NCBI RefSeq assembly: GCF_047228825.1
Contig: NZ_JBFEGN010000001.1
Span: 62,001 to 126,000 of the forward strand
Reading direction: 5' to 3'
DNA length: 64,000 bases
Source of the DNA: Siminovitchia sp047228825
Lineage (GTDB): Bacteria; Bacillota; Bacilli; Bacillales; Bacillaceae_C
A program made the position numbers and the translations under genes. The notes below the pieces were generated by a model. That model had not been told where the DNA came from. It saw only the letters and a program-made list of their open reading frames with translations, and did not search any database. Shown here piece by piece: positions 42,033 to 51,292 of the stretch. Position 1 is the first letter of the stretch, and each line of letters opens with the position of its first letter.

Positions 42033-42929
42033 TCACTCCTCCTTCTCGAATTGAATCCGAATATCCTGTCTTACATATTGATCGGGAGAAATTTCATATT
42101 CCAGCTTTTCCCCATTCACATAAATGTCCGTATCAACCGTACGCCCCGCAATAATATATGCTTCGTTCTGGTCCGTCAAATCAAAACTTTGGCTTTCCCC
42201 GTTCTTGAGAGTCCCCTGAAACAATGTTTGATTGCTGCCATCACTGACACTTATCCATGTTTCGCCGGTGGCAGCCGCACTCACCTTCAATTCGAACTTT
42301 TTGGCCTTGGACAACTTATAGGTTGTAACGATGCCCGATACACCTTCGGCCGTTATGCTTTGAGTGCCGGAGCTGTCGGCAGCTTCGTTATTTGGTCTGT
42401 CATCTTTATCCTTTTCGCCCGATTTTTCGCTGTCATTTTTGGACTTGGACTCATCCGGGGGTTTAATTTCATCCGACTCTTTTATATCCACTGCTTGTTC
42501 TTCTTTGTTTCCTTCATGCTGGTCAGCCGTATTAATGGATTTTGTAATAAAATTCCAAATAAAAAACAGCGCAGCGATGACAACGACTGTTGCTATGATC
42601 TTGGGCAAAAACTCAAATAATTTGTTGGTACCTGCCGGCATGGCCCTTCTGGACTGCACCCGTGAAAGCTGCTCCGTTAAATCCTCTTCGTATGCAGCCG
42701 GAATTTCGGATCGATATTCTTCAAACAGTTCTTCCGGAGATAAACCAACCGCTTCCGCATATTGTTTAATAAATGCCCTTGCATAAAATTTTCCGGGCAT
42801 CAAATCATAATTGCCTTCTTCAATCCCAATTAAATATTTTTTTTGGATTTTCGTCATCGATTGAAGTTGTTCCAAACTGATTCCCTTTTCCTCGCGAGCC
42901 GCTCTCAAACGGCTCCCTAATTCAGTCAA
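42033..42929 (-). CDS. ymfM: RodZ-like protein YmfM
   Basis: The 298-residue protein has an N-terminal helix-turn-helix of the RodZ type (SLEQLQSMTKIQKKYLIGIE, EEGNYDLMPGKFYARAFIKQ), one membrane helix (IIATVVVIAALFFIWNFIT), an acidic low-complexity linker (SKSKNDSEKSGEKDKDDRPN) and an extracellular beta domain. RodZ links MreB to the wall machinery. I chose TTG 42929 (MTELGSRLRAAREEKG), seven bases after GGTGG, because it matches relatives; the frame opens further upstream at another TTG. Confidence 0.9.
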   Translation of the reverse strand: MTELGSRLRAAREEKGISLEQLQSMTKIQKKYLIGIEEGNYDLMPGKFYARAFIKQYAEAVGLSPEELFEEYRSEIPAAYEEDLTEQLSRVQSRRAMPAGTNKLFEFLPKIIATVVVIAALFFIWNFITKSINTADQHEGNKEEQAVDIKESDEIKPPDESKSKNDSEKSGEKDKDDRPNNEAADSSGTQSITAEGVSGIVTTYKLSKAKKFELKVSAAATGETWISVSDGSNQTLFQGTLKNGESQSFDLTDQNEAYIIAGRTVDTDIYVNGEKLEYEISPDQYVRQDIRIQFEKEE

Positions 42930-42946
42930 AGCAAACACCACCAATC

Positions 42947-43747
42947 CTAAAAATCAAATCCGCCAAACCCATCCAATCCTTGACCATGAAATAAGTTGTG
43001 CTTATCCACGGCTTCATATGTAATCTCTTCTTCCGGGTTGTTGCGAAGCTCGATGATATAGTCAAAATCTTCAATGGAATACTCGGAATGTTCCACAAAA
43101 ATATCCGGATGCTCGATCACTTTGACTGCAGGCAGGCGCATGAGTTCCCTGACAAGCTGCCAATGCCGCTCATCGGCCCTTCTTCTGGAAACGATCCCGT
43201 CAATGATAAAGATGTTGTCGGCATTATATTCATCTTTGATTAATTCTTTGCGGATCGTCTGCTTTAACAGCGTGGATGATACGAAAAGCCACTTTTTGTT
43301 TGCGCAAACGCTGGCAGCCACAACAGATTCCGTTTTACCGACTCTGGGCATCCCCCGTATCCCAATTAATTTATGCCCTTCCTCTTTGAATAATTCGGCC
43401 ATAAAATCAACAAGAATCCCCAGCTCATCCCTGACAAAACGGAATGTTTTCTTGTCATCGTGGTCCCTTTGAATATAACGTCCGTGCCGGACAGCCAATT
43501 TATCTCTTAACTTAGGTTCCCTCATTTTTCTTACTTTAATCGTTTCGACGGTTTCCAATATGGACTGAAGGCGGATAATTTGATCTTCGCTTTGCGCCCG
43601 GATCAGCAACCCGCGCCGGGCGCTGTCTATCCCGTTAATGCTGATAATATTGATGGATAACATCCCCAAAAGTGATGAAATATCTCCCAACAGGCCAGGC
43701 CGGTCAATTGTAATCTCATATTCCAAGTACCAATCTTTTCGGTTCAT
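42947..43747 (-). CDS. ymfK: YmfK protein (DUF3388) with ACT-like N terminus
   Basis: The 266-residue protein begins MNRKDWYLEYEITIDRPGLL with an ACT-like regulatory domain (about residues 5-75). It continues with an unusual P-loop-like IRGMPRVGKTESVVAASVC and FVSSTLLKQTIRKELIKDEY. This is the DUF3388/YmfK family of Bacillus; function is unknown. ATG 43747 follows AAGGAG by about ten bases. It is followed by ymfM. Confidence 0.9.
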   Translation of the reverse strand: MNRKDWYLEYEITIDRPGLLGDISSLLGMLSINIISINGIDSARRGLLIRAQSEDQIIRLQSILETVETIKVRKMREPKLRDKLAVRHGRYIQRDHDDKKTFRFVRDELGILVDFMAELFKEEGHKLIGIRGMPRVGKTESVVAASVCANKKWLFVSSTLLKQTIRKELIKDEYNADNIFIIDGIVSRRRADERHWQLVRELMRLPAVKVIEHPDIFVEHSEYSIEDFDYIIELRNNPEEEITYEAVDKHNLFHGQGLDGFGGFDF

Positions 43748-43850
43748 CTGTTTGCAGCTCCTTAAAACGAAAAATGCGCCAACCATTTATTCTAGCTTAT
43801 ATCATATCTGATTTTTATTAAAGATAAAAGAAAAAAATGACGAAAAAAAT

Positions 43851-43871
43851 AGAGAGGAAAATGTCCTCTCT
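43851..43871 (-). terminator. Terminator of ymfJ
   Basis: Perfect arms AGAGAGGA/TCCTCTCT, 5-base loop, followed by TTTTTTTCG on the minus strand. Confidence 0.88.
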
Positions 43872-43879
43872 ACGCTTCA

Positions 43880-44137
43880 TTAGTGAGTGCTGTTATTATC
43901 TACAAGTTTAACCATTACTCGTGCAAGGGCTTGCTGCTCTTCTTCAGATGCAACAGACCATAAATCGGCCAATACTCTTTCCTGTTCGTTTTTAGGGTCA
44001 ACCTGTTGCGCCAAATAGTCCCCAACCTGGTGGGCCATTTGGTGAATGACTTCGTCCGACATGCCTTGCTGCTGCGCTTGATCCAGACGGTCACCGAGAA
44101 AATTTTTCCATTGTTCCCAGTTTTCAAGTACTGACAT
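43880..44137 (-). CDS. ymfJ: YmfJ protein (DUF3243)
   Basis: The 85-residue helical protein (MSVLENWEQWKNFLGDRLDQ, then HQVGDYLAQQVDPKNEQERV) is the DUF3243/YmfJ family. ATG 44137 is nine bases after GGAGG; an in-frame TTG is too close to it. It lies between ymfI and ymfK as in B. subtilis and ends at its own terminator. Function is unknown. Confidence 0.92.
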   Translation of the reverse strand: MSVLENWEQWKNFLGDRLDQAQQQGMSDEVIHQMAHQVGDYLAQQVDPKNEQERVLADLWSVASEEEQQALARVMVKLVDNNSTH

Positions 44138-44223
44138 GATCAAATGCCTCCTTCACTAAATTCGTACGCTGTTATTATTTCTCTCTTTTCTTAAAATATT
44201 CACCCATTCATCACCGGGAGAAA

Positions 44224-44946
44224 TCAAGTATACCAGCCCCCATTTACCGCAATGACCTGCCCGGTAATATATGAAGCGCTGCTTGATAATAAAAAAGATA
44301 CAGCATCTGCAACCTCCTCCGGCCTGCCTAGCCTTCTCATCGGGATGTCATCTTCAAGCTGTTGCAGCTCGTCATTGGTAAAACGCTTTAACATATCGGT
44401 TTTGACAGCCCCGGGTGCAATACAATTTACGTTTAAGCCGCTTCCGGCCACTTCCTTGCTCAAAGCCTTTACAAACGAAATTTGTGCCCCTTTGACAGTT
44501 GAATAAAGAACTTCGCAAGCGGCACCTGTCTGACCCCAAATGGAGCTGATCAATACGATATGCGAGGCAGCATTTTTCATTAACTTTGGGAGTAAGGTTC
44601 TGATTAATATGATCGGACTTTTTACATGAAGTTGGATGGCCCGCTCCAGCGTATCGTCATCCAATTCGGTAAATAGACCAAAAGGTGCATTGCCGCTTGC
44701 ATATACGATGGCGTTGATATGGAAAATATTGTCAATCAGCTTTTGGCATCCGGCGGCCTCCTCCAGATTTGCTTGAACGGGTATGGCTTCAACTCGATCA
44801 TCGGACAGTTCCTCCATAAGGGCCATTATCTTTTCTTCATTGCGGTGATAATGCAAATATAAATTCCAGCCTTCTTTGGCCATTATTTTTGCGGCTGCTG
44901 CTCCAATCCCTCCGCTTGCCCCGGTAATCAACACATATTTACACAT
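44224..44946 (-). CDS. ymfI: Short-chain dehydrogenase/reductase YmfI
   Basis: The 240-residue SDR protein has the Rossmann glycine motif YVLITGASGGIGAAAAKIM, the catalytic serine region HIVLISSIWGQTG and YxxxK in EVLYSTVKGAQISFVKALS, ending with DAVSFLLSSSASYITGQVIA. It resembles FabG-like reductases, but the natural substrate of YmfI is not known. ATG 44946 is used; an upstream extension to 45015 has no ribosome site. It follows ymfH by 49 bases. Confidence 0.93.
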   Translation of the reverse strand: MCKYVLITGASGGIGAAAAKIMAKEGWNLYLHYHRNEEKIMALMEELSDDRVEAIPVQANLEEAAGCQKLIDNIFHINAIVYASGNAPFGLFTELDDDTLERAIQLHVKSPIILIRTLLPKLMKNAASHIVLISSIWGQTGAACEVLYSTVKGAQISFVKALSKEVAGSGLNVNCIAPGAVKTDMLKRFTNDELQQLEDDIPMRRLGRPEEVADAVSFLLSSSASYITGQVIAVNGGWYT

Positions 44947-44995
44947 TATAAATATCTTCCCTTTCAATAAAAGAACCTGGCGATTTAAGCCAGGC

Positions 44996-46285
44996 TTATC
45001 TTCCTTTTGGTACAACTTGGCAAACAGTTATGCGGTCTTCCGAAAAAAATTGTTCCGCAGTTGTTTGCATCTCCTGATAAGTAAGATTTTCAATGACAGG
45101 AAGAACATCAAATAAATTCATATCGTTAAAAGCATATCGGGTAAACTGATTGGCAATAAACTCCGGTGAATTCAAAGATCTTAAAAATCCCCCGATCCTT
45201 TTCTTCTTGGCCCTTTCAAGCATCTCTTCCGTCAAATAGCCGGAAGGATCGCGGAGCATCATTTCCTTCAGCCGCCCGGCCAGGCGGTCCGGATCCCTTG
45301 TATCCCCGCCAATGATCGCAAATCCAAAGCCTTCTTCCTGTGTAAAATCATATTGAAATGTTTCATCTATGAGGCCTTCTTTATAAAGGGACTCATAATG
45401 ATTCGAACTTTTGCTGAATAACGTATCCAGTATTAGGTTGACAATGATTTCATTTTTCAGCATGGATTTGCCCGTTTCTTCCGGTTTAACAGCTTTAACG
45501 CCCACAAGACATTTAGCTGTTTGGACATCCATTTGCAAGACCTGTTTCTCTTTGGCAACAGCCTCCGGTTCATCTTCAAAATGGCGGGTGATGCCGCTTG
45601 CTTTCTCAAATTGTTTTTTGGCCTGGTCCTCCCGGACAAAATCCATGACTTCCCCCGGATCAACCGGCCCTGTAATAAATAGCAGCATATTGCTCGGATG
45701 GTAAAACGTATTGTAACAAAGGTATAAAAGATCAGCCGTAATGTCGGCAATCGATTCGATCGTGCCGGCAATATCGATTTTTACAGGGTGATTGCGGTAC
45801 ATGTTTTCAATGACGCCAAAATATACACGCCAATCGGGGTTGTCATCATACATCGTGATTTCCTGGCCGATGATGCCTTTTTCTTTTTCAACCGTTTTTT
45901 CTGTAAAATAAGGTTCCTGCACCATATGGATAAGTGTTTCAAGGTTTTGTTTCACATTTGAAGTGCTGGAAAATAAATACGCTGTCCGTGTAAATGACGT
46001 AAATGCATTGGCGGATGCTCCCTGCTTGCTAAACAATTGGAAGACATCTCCGTCTTGTTTTTCAAACATCTTGTGTTCCAAAAAATGGGCGATTCCGTCC
46101 GGAACAGATTGCAGTTTTTGGCCGTTGAGCGGAACGAAGGTGTTGTCAACAGAACCGTACTTTGTCGTGAATGTGGCAAACGTTTTGTTAAAGCCCGGCT
46201 TTGGCAATATATATACATCCAGGCCGTTTTCCAGTTTTTCATAATGGATGGTTTCCTTTAGCTGGTTGAAAACAATTGACTTCAT
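44996..46285 (-). CDS. ymfH: M16 family zinc peptidase YmfH (active subunit)
   Basis: The 429-residue pitrilysin-type protein keeps the inverted zinc motif HxxEH in GIAHFLEHKMFEKQDGDVFQ, with the downstream glutamate in a VEKEKGIIGQEITMYDDNPD region. It pairs with YmfF, which lacks the motif, much like the two subunits of mitochondrial processing peptidase. The ATG overlaps the ymfF stop (ATGA), indicating coupled synthesis of the pair. The substrate is unknown. Confidence 0.94.
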   Translation of the reverse strand: MKSIVFNQLKETIHYEKLENGLDVYILPKPGFNKTFATFTTKYGSVDNTFVPLNGQKLQSVPDGIAHFLEHKMFEKQDGDVFQLFSKQGASANAFTSFTRTAYLFSSTSNVKQNLETLIHMVQEPYFTEKTVEKEKGIIGQEITMYDDNPDWRVYFGVIENMYRNHPVKIDIAGTIESIADITADLLYLCYNTFYHPSNMLLFITGPVDPGEVMDFVREDQAKKQFEKASGITRHFEDEPEAVAKEKQVLQMDVQTAKCLVGVKAVKPEETGKSMLKNEIIVNLILDTLFSKSSNHYESLYKEGLIDETFQYDFTQEEGFGFAIIGGDTRDPDRLAGRLKEMMLRDPSGYLTEEMLERAKKKRIGGFLRSLNSPEFIANQFTRYAFNDMNLFDVLPVIENLTYQEMQTTAEQFFSEDRITVCQVVPKGR

Positions 46286-47562
46286 TGGTTATCCCCCTTT
46301 CCGCCCGTCAAAAAGTATATGGTGTCCAATTCCACTTTTTCGGCTGCCGCCATGATATCCTCTTTTGTCGTTTTGACAACTTCATCGATCCAGTCTTCCG
46401 GTTTGATATGTGTCCGGGCGACAACGTTATGATAAAGGATTTCGACCAATCCTCTCGCTGTGTCGATCGCTTCAAGGAATTGGTTTTGGATAACCGCTTT
46501 TGTCTGTTCCAATTCCTGATCGGAAAAATCACCTGATTTCATGGCTGTCATTTGTTCATGGATAATCGTTGTGGCCCGTTCGTAATTTTTCTCATCTATT
46601 CCTGCCATAACCATCAGCAATCCTTTATGGCTTTCAATCCTGCTTGCTGCATAATAGGCCAAATTTGCTTTTTCCCGGACATTGATAAACAGTTTGGAAT
46701 GAGGAAAACCGCCAAAGATGCCATTGAACATTTGCAAATGAAAATAGGCCGGGGCTCCATAACGGATATTTGTACGATACCCGATGTTTAATTTCCCCTG
46801 CTTTAAATCCTGCCTTTCCACAATCGTCTTAAAGTCTCTGTCCGTTTGTTTCTGTTCCGGTTCAATGATTTTGGGTTCCCGGTTTTGAAAGCTTAACGTG
46901 TCGCAATATTTTTCGGCTTCCCCGCGGTCAATGTCCCCGATGACATAAAGATCAAGCTCGTCTTCGGCAAGGGCTTTTTTATAGTATTGATATAGTGATT
47001 CTCCCGTTATTTCATCTACACGATCGGCCTCTCCCTGGACAAAAAGGGCATAACGCTCGCCCTTGCACATTTCCTCGGTCAGGCGTACACTTGCATATCG
47101 CATTTTATCGTCGTATACGGAACGGATCCGCTGTTTTAAATTCCGTTTTTCTTTTTCCATCGTTTCCGGATCAAAAGCGTTTTGATTTACATTTGGATTT
47201 AATAATACTTCCTTGAGCAGCTCCACTGCTTTTTGCAGCAGCGGCTCGCTGTCCTGCAAGTAAGTCTCATTCGCGATTTCAATGGTAAAAGTGACAATAT
47301 GATATTCCCCTTTTTTGCTTAAATCCACTTGAAGCGTTGCCCCGTATAAGTCATCCATATAGGAGCGCAAGCTGGATGTAGTTGGATGATTCTTAGTCCC
47401 GCTTTGCAATACTTGAGGCAACAGCGCACGGAAGGTGACTGTTTCTTGCTCCAAAGGGGCTTTCATTTTCCAGATCAATGTATTCGTTTTAAATTTGTCT
47501 GTTCGAATCAAATGCAAGGTATATCCATTTTTTTCTATTGTTTCTTCATGGAGCAGCGCCAT
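46282..47562 (-). CDS. ymfF: M16 family peptidase-like protein YmfF (non-catalytic partner)
   Basis: The 426-residue M16 fold protein begins MALLHEETIEKNGYTLHLIR. Where HxxEH should be it has TFRALLPQVLQSGTKNHPTT, so it cannot bind zinc. It still has the C-terminal M16 features (KLNIGYRTNIRYGAPAYFHL, MFNGIFGGFPHSKLFINVRE). It is likely the structural partner of YmfH. ATG 47562 is eight bases after AAGGAGG; the frame is open to 47685 but without a ribosome site. Confidence 0.93.
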   Translation of the reverse strand: MALLHEETIEKNGYTLHLIRTDKFKTNTLIWKMKAPLEQETVTFRALLPQVLQSGTKNHPTTSSLRSYMDDLYGATLQVDLSKKGEYHIVTFTIEIANETYLQDSEPLLQKAVELLKEVLLNPNVNQNAFDPETMEKEKRNLKQRIRSVYDDKMRYASVRLTEEMCKGERYALFVQGEADRVDEITGESLYQYYKKALAEDELDLYVIGDIDRGEAEKYCDTLSFQNREPKIIEPEQKQTDRDFKTIVERQDLKQGKLNIGYRTNIRYGAPAYFHLQMFNGIFGGFPHSKLFINVREKANLAYYAASRIESHKGLLMVMAGIDEKNYERATTIIHEQMTAMKSGDFSDQELEQTKAVIQNQFLEAIDTARGLVEILYHNVVARTHIKPEDWIDEVVKTTKEDIMAAAEKVELDTIYFLTGGKGDNQ

Positions 47563-47662
47563 TCGCCACGCCTCCTTTTTACAATCAATAATGGGAGTGT
47601 ATGAAATAATCTCTCTTGCATATCGTATGCCGGATTCTGGCAGTATATACAGTATGGAACTT

Positions 47663-49984
47663 TTAAGACGTTTGTTCCTCGGCATGTTTTGGAATTAATA
47701 CTGTTCGCGGTTTGCTTCCTTCGTATGGGCCCACTACTCCCCTGGCCTCCATTTCATCAATCAGCCTGGCAGCGCGTGTATAGCCGATCCGGAATCGGCG
47801 CTGGAGCATGGAAACTGAGGCTGTCTGCATCTCTGCAATCAATTGGACGGCTTCTTCGTACAGCTCGTCCTCCACTTCCGCCGATGTTTCGGGGATATCG
47901 TCCGGAATCATCTCTTCCTGATATTGCGCTTTTTGCTGTGAAATGACAAAATTGACGATATTCTCGACCTCGTTGTCGGATAAAAAAGCACCCTGGACAC
48001 GAACGGGCTTGGATGCACCGACAGGCAAGAACAGCATGTCCCCCCTGCCAAGCAGCTTTTCGGCCCCTCCTGTATCCAAAATCGTCCTTGAATCCGTTTG
48101 GGAGGAGACTGCAAATGCAATGCGTGATGGAATATTGGCCTTAATGACACCTGTAATAACGTCTACGGATGGACGCTGGGTAGCAATAATTAAGTGGATT
48201 CCTGCTGCACGGGCCATTTGGGCAAGTCTTGTAATGGAATCTTCCACATCATTTGAAGCAACCATCATGAGATCCGCCAATTCGTCGACAATGACGACAA
48301 TGTATGGCAAAAGCGGCTGCTTGTCTTCAGTTTCCACATTCATGCGGGTGACAAAATCATTATAGCCTTCAATGTTTCTTGTACCCGTATGGGAAAACAA
48401 TTCATAGCGCCTCTCCATTTCGCTGACCACTTTTTTCAGTGCCTGCGAAGCTTTCCGGGCATCCGTAACAACCGGAGCAAGCAAATGAGGAATCCCGTTA
48501 TAAACATTCAATTCTACCATTTTCGGGTCAATCATCATCATTTTAACTTCATGCGGCTTTGCCCTCATTAAAATGCTCGTGATGATCCCGTTGATGCAAA
48601 CGCTTTTTCCGCTTCCTGTTGCTCCTGCGACAAGGAGATGGGGCATTTTATTCAATTCGGCGACAACCGCCTCCCCCGTAATGTCCCGACCCAGCCCGAT
48701 TTGCAGCTTTGCTTCGGGTTTTTGATGTTTTTTTGATTCCAGCACTTCTCTCAATGATACAACGGCTATTTCCGAATTCGGGACTTCAATGCCGATGGCC
48801 GATTTTCCCGGAATGGGCGCTTCAATCCGGATGTCTTTTGCTGCCAGTGCAAGCGCAAGATCGTCACTGAGGCTTACGATCCGGCTCACTTTTACCCCTG
48901 CATCGGGGTGAACTTCATACTTGGTTACAGCGGGCCCCAAATGAACTTGTGTGACACGGGCTTTTACCCCAAAGCTTTGGAATGTTTTCTCAAGTTTCGC
49001 CGCATTTGAATGGATCAATTGATATTCACTTCTTTGGTCTGCCGCTTTGGGCCTGACAAGCAGGGAATACGGCGGAAGCTTGTAATCTTTATTTTCCATC
49101 TCGGTAAAAGCAAGGGGCGGCGATATGTCATCCTCTTGCTTGTCCTGCCCGGGCTCAGTCCCCTTTTCGTTATCCTGGGCTGGAAGCGTTTCATCCGCCA
49201 TTGGATCACGTTCAGTAAAACTGGATATAATCGGCTCTGATTCTTCTCCGGCTGATAACGATTCGCTGTTTTTGGCAATATGTTCATTTTGCCGCATGGC
49301 TTCATTTTGCTTTTTTTCTTCTTTTGCAGCCCTTCTTTCAGCCTTTTCCGCCCTCCATTCTTTTAGGTCTGTCTTAAAAGCGGCCCATTGTTTCTTTAAG
49401 AAGGATATTCCCTTCCGGCCCGCTTTTTCGATGCTTTCTCCCATCGATTTGCCCGTAAGGAGCAAAATTCCGGCCAAGATAAGAAAGAAACTGATGATTT
49501 TCGTGCCGGTTGTATCAAACAGCAAATAACATCCCGAAAACAAAACGGCACCGATCATGCCGCCGCCAAGATCATTTGTCGATGTTTCATGCTGGATGAT
49601 TTGCATGAACAGTGAATATGTATTTTTAATGACGCTGGAGTTGGCCAGCATCCCTTTTTCGGACATAAACCCGAACAGCCTGATGTGGGAAAACAAAAGC
49701 ACGCTTGACAATATACAGTATAAGCCAACCAGCCTTCCCCTAAAAAAGACCGGCCATTCCCTTTTAACCACAAAATAGGCGGCCATATACAGTACGCCAA
49801 GCAGTCCTGCCATATACCATTCACCAAGGAAAAAGTAAAAAAAGTTGTGTATTCCGCGCCCAACCGCCCCCAATTTTACGATGGAAATGAAGCTTAGCGC
49901 AAACAGGGCGATGCCGGCCAGCTCAAATTGCAGGATTCGTTTCAGTTTATTCGCTTTTTTACTTCTTCTTTTTCGTTTTGCCAT
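47663..49984 (-). CDS. spoIIIE: DNA translocase SpoIIIE/FtsK
   Basis: The 773-residue protein has four to five N-terminal membrane helices, an acidic linker with SEPIISSFTERDP, and the FtsK motor: Walker A LLVAGATGSGKSVCINGI, Walker B PYIVVIVDELADLMMVASND, and LATQRPSVDVITGVIKANIP. A C-terminal winged-helix gamma domain reads FRIGYTRAARLIDEMEARGV. It pumps the chromosome into the forespore and clears DNA from septa. ATG 49984 follows AAGGTG by six bases. Relatives often carry a second FtsK (SftA) elsewhere. Confidence 0.96.
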   Translation of the reverse strand: MAKRKRRSKKANKLKRILQFELAGIALFALSFISIVKLGAVGRGIHNFFYFFLGEWYMAGLLGVLYMAAYFVVKREWPVFFRGRLVGLYCILSSVLLFSHIRLFGFMSEKGMLANSSVIKNTYSLFMQIIQHETSTNDLGGGMIGAVLFSGCYLLFDTTGTKIISFFLILAGILLLTGKSMGESIEKAGRKGISFLKKQWAAFKTDLKEWRAEKAERRAAKEEKKQNEAMRQNEHIAKNSESLSAGEESEPIISSFTERDPMADETLPAQDNEKGTEPGQDKQEDDISPPLAFTEMENKDYKLPPYSLLVRPKAADQRSEYQLIHSNAAKLEKTFQSFGVKARVTQVHLGPAVTKYEVHPDAGVKVSRIVSLSDDLALALAAKDIRIEAPIPGKSAIGIEVPNSEIAVVSLREVLESKKHQKPEAKLQIGLGRDITGEAVVAELNKMPHLLVAGATGSGKSVCINGIITSILMRAKPHEVKMMMIDPKMVELNVYNGIPHLLAPVVTDARKASQALKKVVSEMERRYELFSHTGTRNIEGYNDFVTRMNVETEDKQPLLPYIVVIVDELADLMMVASNDVEDSITRLAQMARAAGIHLIIATQRPSVDVITGVIKANIPSRIAFAVSSQTDSRTILDTGGAEKLLGRGDMLFLPVGASKPVRVQGAFLSDNEVENIVNFVISQQKAQYQEEMIPDDIPETSAEVEDELYEEAVQLIAEMQTASVSMLQRRFRIGYTRAARLIDEMEARGVVGPYEGSKPRTVLIPKHAEEQTS

Positions 49985-50123
49985 AATATTCACCTTGCGA
50001 TCTTTTTAAATAAAGAGAAAGCAGCCAGGGGACAGAGGCTGCATTTTCTTTCCATTATATCATAGATTTGGATGACTGAAGAAGCCGATCCTGAGCAGGT
50101 ATAAATAAATTCCCGGAACTCCA

Positions 50124-50339
50124 TTACATCCGGTCGATTGTTACGTAGGAGCCGGGCTGGATTTCCGAACGTAAAAAGTCACCCAAATTGCTGCTCATGA
50201 TCCGGACCACTTTGTATTGATCCCCTTCCTGTTGGACAATTAGGGGGATTCCGTTCCACAAACACTGTTTTTGGCTGGAGAAATCTTCTTCATTGACGGG
50301 GAAAATGAGTTCATGCGGAACGATTGAATGGATGATCAT
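50124..50339 (-). CDS. ylzJ: YlzJ-like small protein
   Basis: The 71-residue protein MIIHSIVPHELIFPVNEEDF, with PGSYVTIDRM at the end, is the YlzJ family of Bacillus, unknown function. Its start overlaps the tepA stop by four bases (ATGA), and it lies between tepA and spoIIIE in the conserved order. Confidence 0.92.
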   Translation of the reverse strand: MIIHSIVPHELIFPVNEEDFSSQKQCLWNGIPLIVQQEGDQYKVVRIMSSNLGDFLRSEIQPGSYVTIDRM

Positions 50340-51094
50340 TGGATCATCCCTCCTTCTTCTTCATTTTTGGCCTGTTCATTTAATTCGATCAGCTCGTTCA
50401 ATTTTTTCATCGCTTTCCCGATGCCGCCCACTTCATCAATTAAGCCGTATTTGACAGCTTCATTCCCGATAATATTCGTTCCAATATCCCTCGTTAAATT
50501 ACCTCTCGCAAACATGAGGTCCTTGAATGTTTCTTCAGAAATATTGGAATGTCTTGTGACAAATTTTACGACGCGCTCTTGCATTTTATCCATATACTCA
50601 AAAGACTGGGGAACGCCAATGACAAGCCCTGTCAACCTGATTGGGTGTATTGTCATCGTGGCTGTCTCGGCAATGAAGGAATAGGAGCAGGAAACGGCTA
50701 TGGGCACGCCAATCGAGTGTCCGCCTCCGAGCACAATGGAAACAGACGGCTTTGTTAATGTTGAGAGCATTTCTGATATGGCCAGCCCCGCCTCCACATC
50801 ACCGCCTACCGTATTTAATACGACAAGCAATCCTTTAATATTTGGATTTTGTTCAATCGCTGCCAGTTGGGGGATAATATGTTCATATTTTGTTGTTTTG
50901 TTTTGGGGAGGCAACTGCATATGCCCCTCGATTTGGCCGATGATTGTCAAGCAATGAATATTCGTATCCTGGGGCATTTGCGGAATGTTCGTTTGTCCGA
51001 GCTGCTGTATTTTTTCTACGATGCCTGCCGGCTTGTTTTCGGGCGTTTCATTCGGTGCTTCAAACCCGTAATCGGGATGATTGACATTATTCAT
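50336..51094 (-). CDS. tepA: ClpP-like translocation-enhancing protein TepA
   Basis: The 252-residue protein has a ClpP/crotonase-type fold. GLLVVLNTVGGDVEAGLAIS and the nucleophile-type motif SIVLGGGHSIGVPIAVSC are visible, followed by ATMTIHPIRLTG. It matches B. subtilis TepA (YmfB), described as a membrane-associated protease-like factor that enhances protein secretion. It couples to ylzJ by a four-base overlap. Confidence 0.92.
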   Translation of the reverse strand: MNNVNHPDYGFEAPNETPENKPAGIVEKIQQLGQTNIPQMPQDTNIHCLTIIGQIEGHMQLPPQNKTTKYEHIIPQLAAIEQNPNIKGLLVVLNTVGGDVEAGLAISEMLSTLTKPSVSIVLGGGHSIGVPIAVSCSYSFIAETATMTIHPIRLTGLVIGVPQSFEYMDKMQERVVKFVTRHSNISEETFKDLMFARGNLTRDIGTNIIGNEAVKYGLIDEVGGIGKAMKKLNELIELNEQAKNEEEGGMIQ

Positions 51095-51160
51095 GGTGCC
51101 CTCCTGAAGTAAAGAATTCCATGTTATTATTTACCCGCTTACGCTTTTCCATTCAGAAAG

Positions 51161-51193
51161 AAAAGCGCCAAGAATACATTCTTGCACGCTTTT
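51161..51193. repeat. Degenerate repeat copy R7 or hairpin terminator
   Basis: AGAAAAGCGC at the left equals the left end of the dispersed repeats. AAAAGCG/CGCTTTT and CAAGAAT/ATTCTTG form one strong stem. It stands 69 bases from the rnjB terminator, close to the spacing of other copies, so it may be a collapsed copy; it can also act as a terminator. Confidence 0.5.
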
Positions 51194-51262
51194 AAAGGAG
51201 CATAAATTTGTTCTTTCGCAAATTTAGAACAATCCATCCCGCTTCCGACCCCTGACTTCCCA

Positions 51263-51284
51263 AAAAAACGCCTTAGCGTTTTTT
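51263..51284 (-). terminator. Terminator of rnjB
   Basis: AAAAAACGC CTTA GCGTTTTTT, followed by T residues on the minus strand, eight bases after the rnjB stop. Confidence 0.85.
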
Positions 51285-51292
51285 CTTGATGG

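Noticed and set aside
49125..49529. 134-codon plus-strand frame opposite spoIIIE linker
   Set aside because: Antisense shadow of a low-complexity acidic region; serine-rich and without ribosome site.
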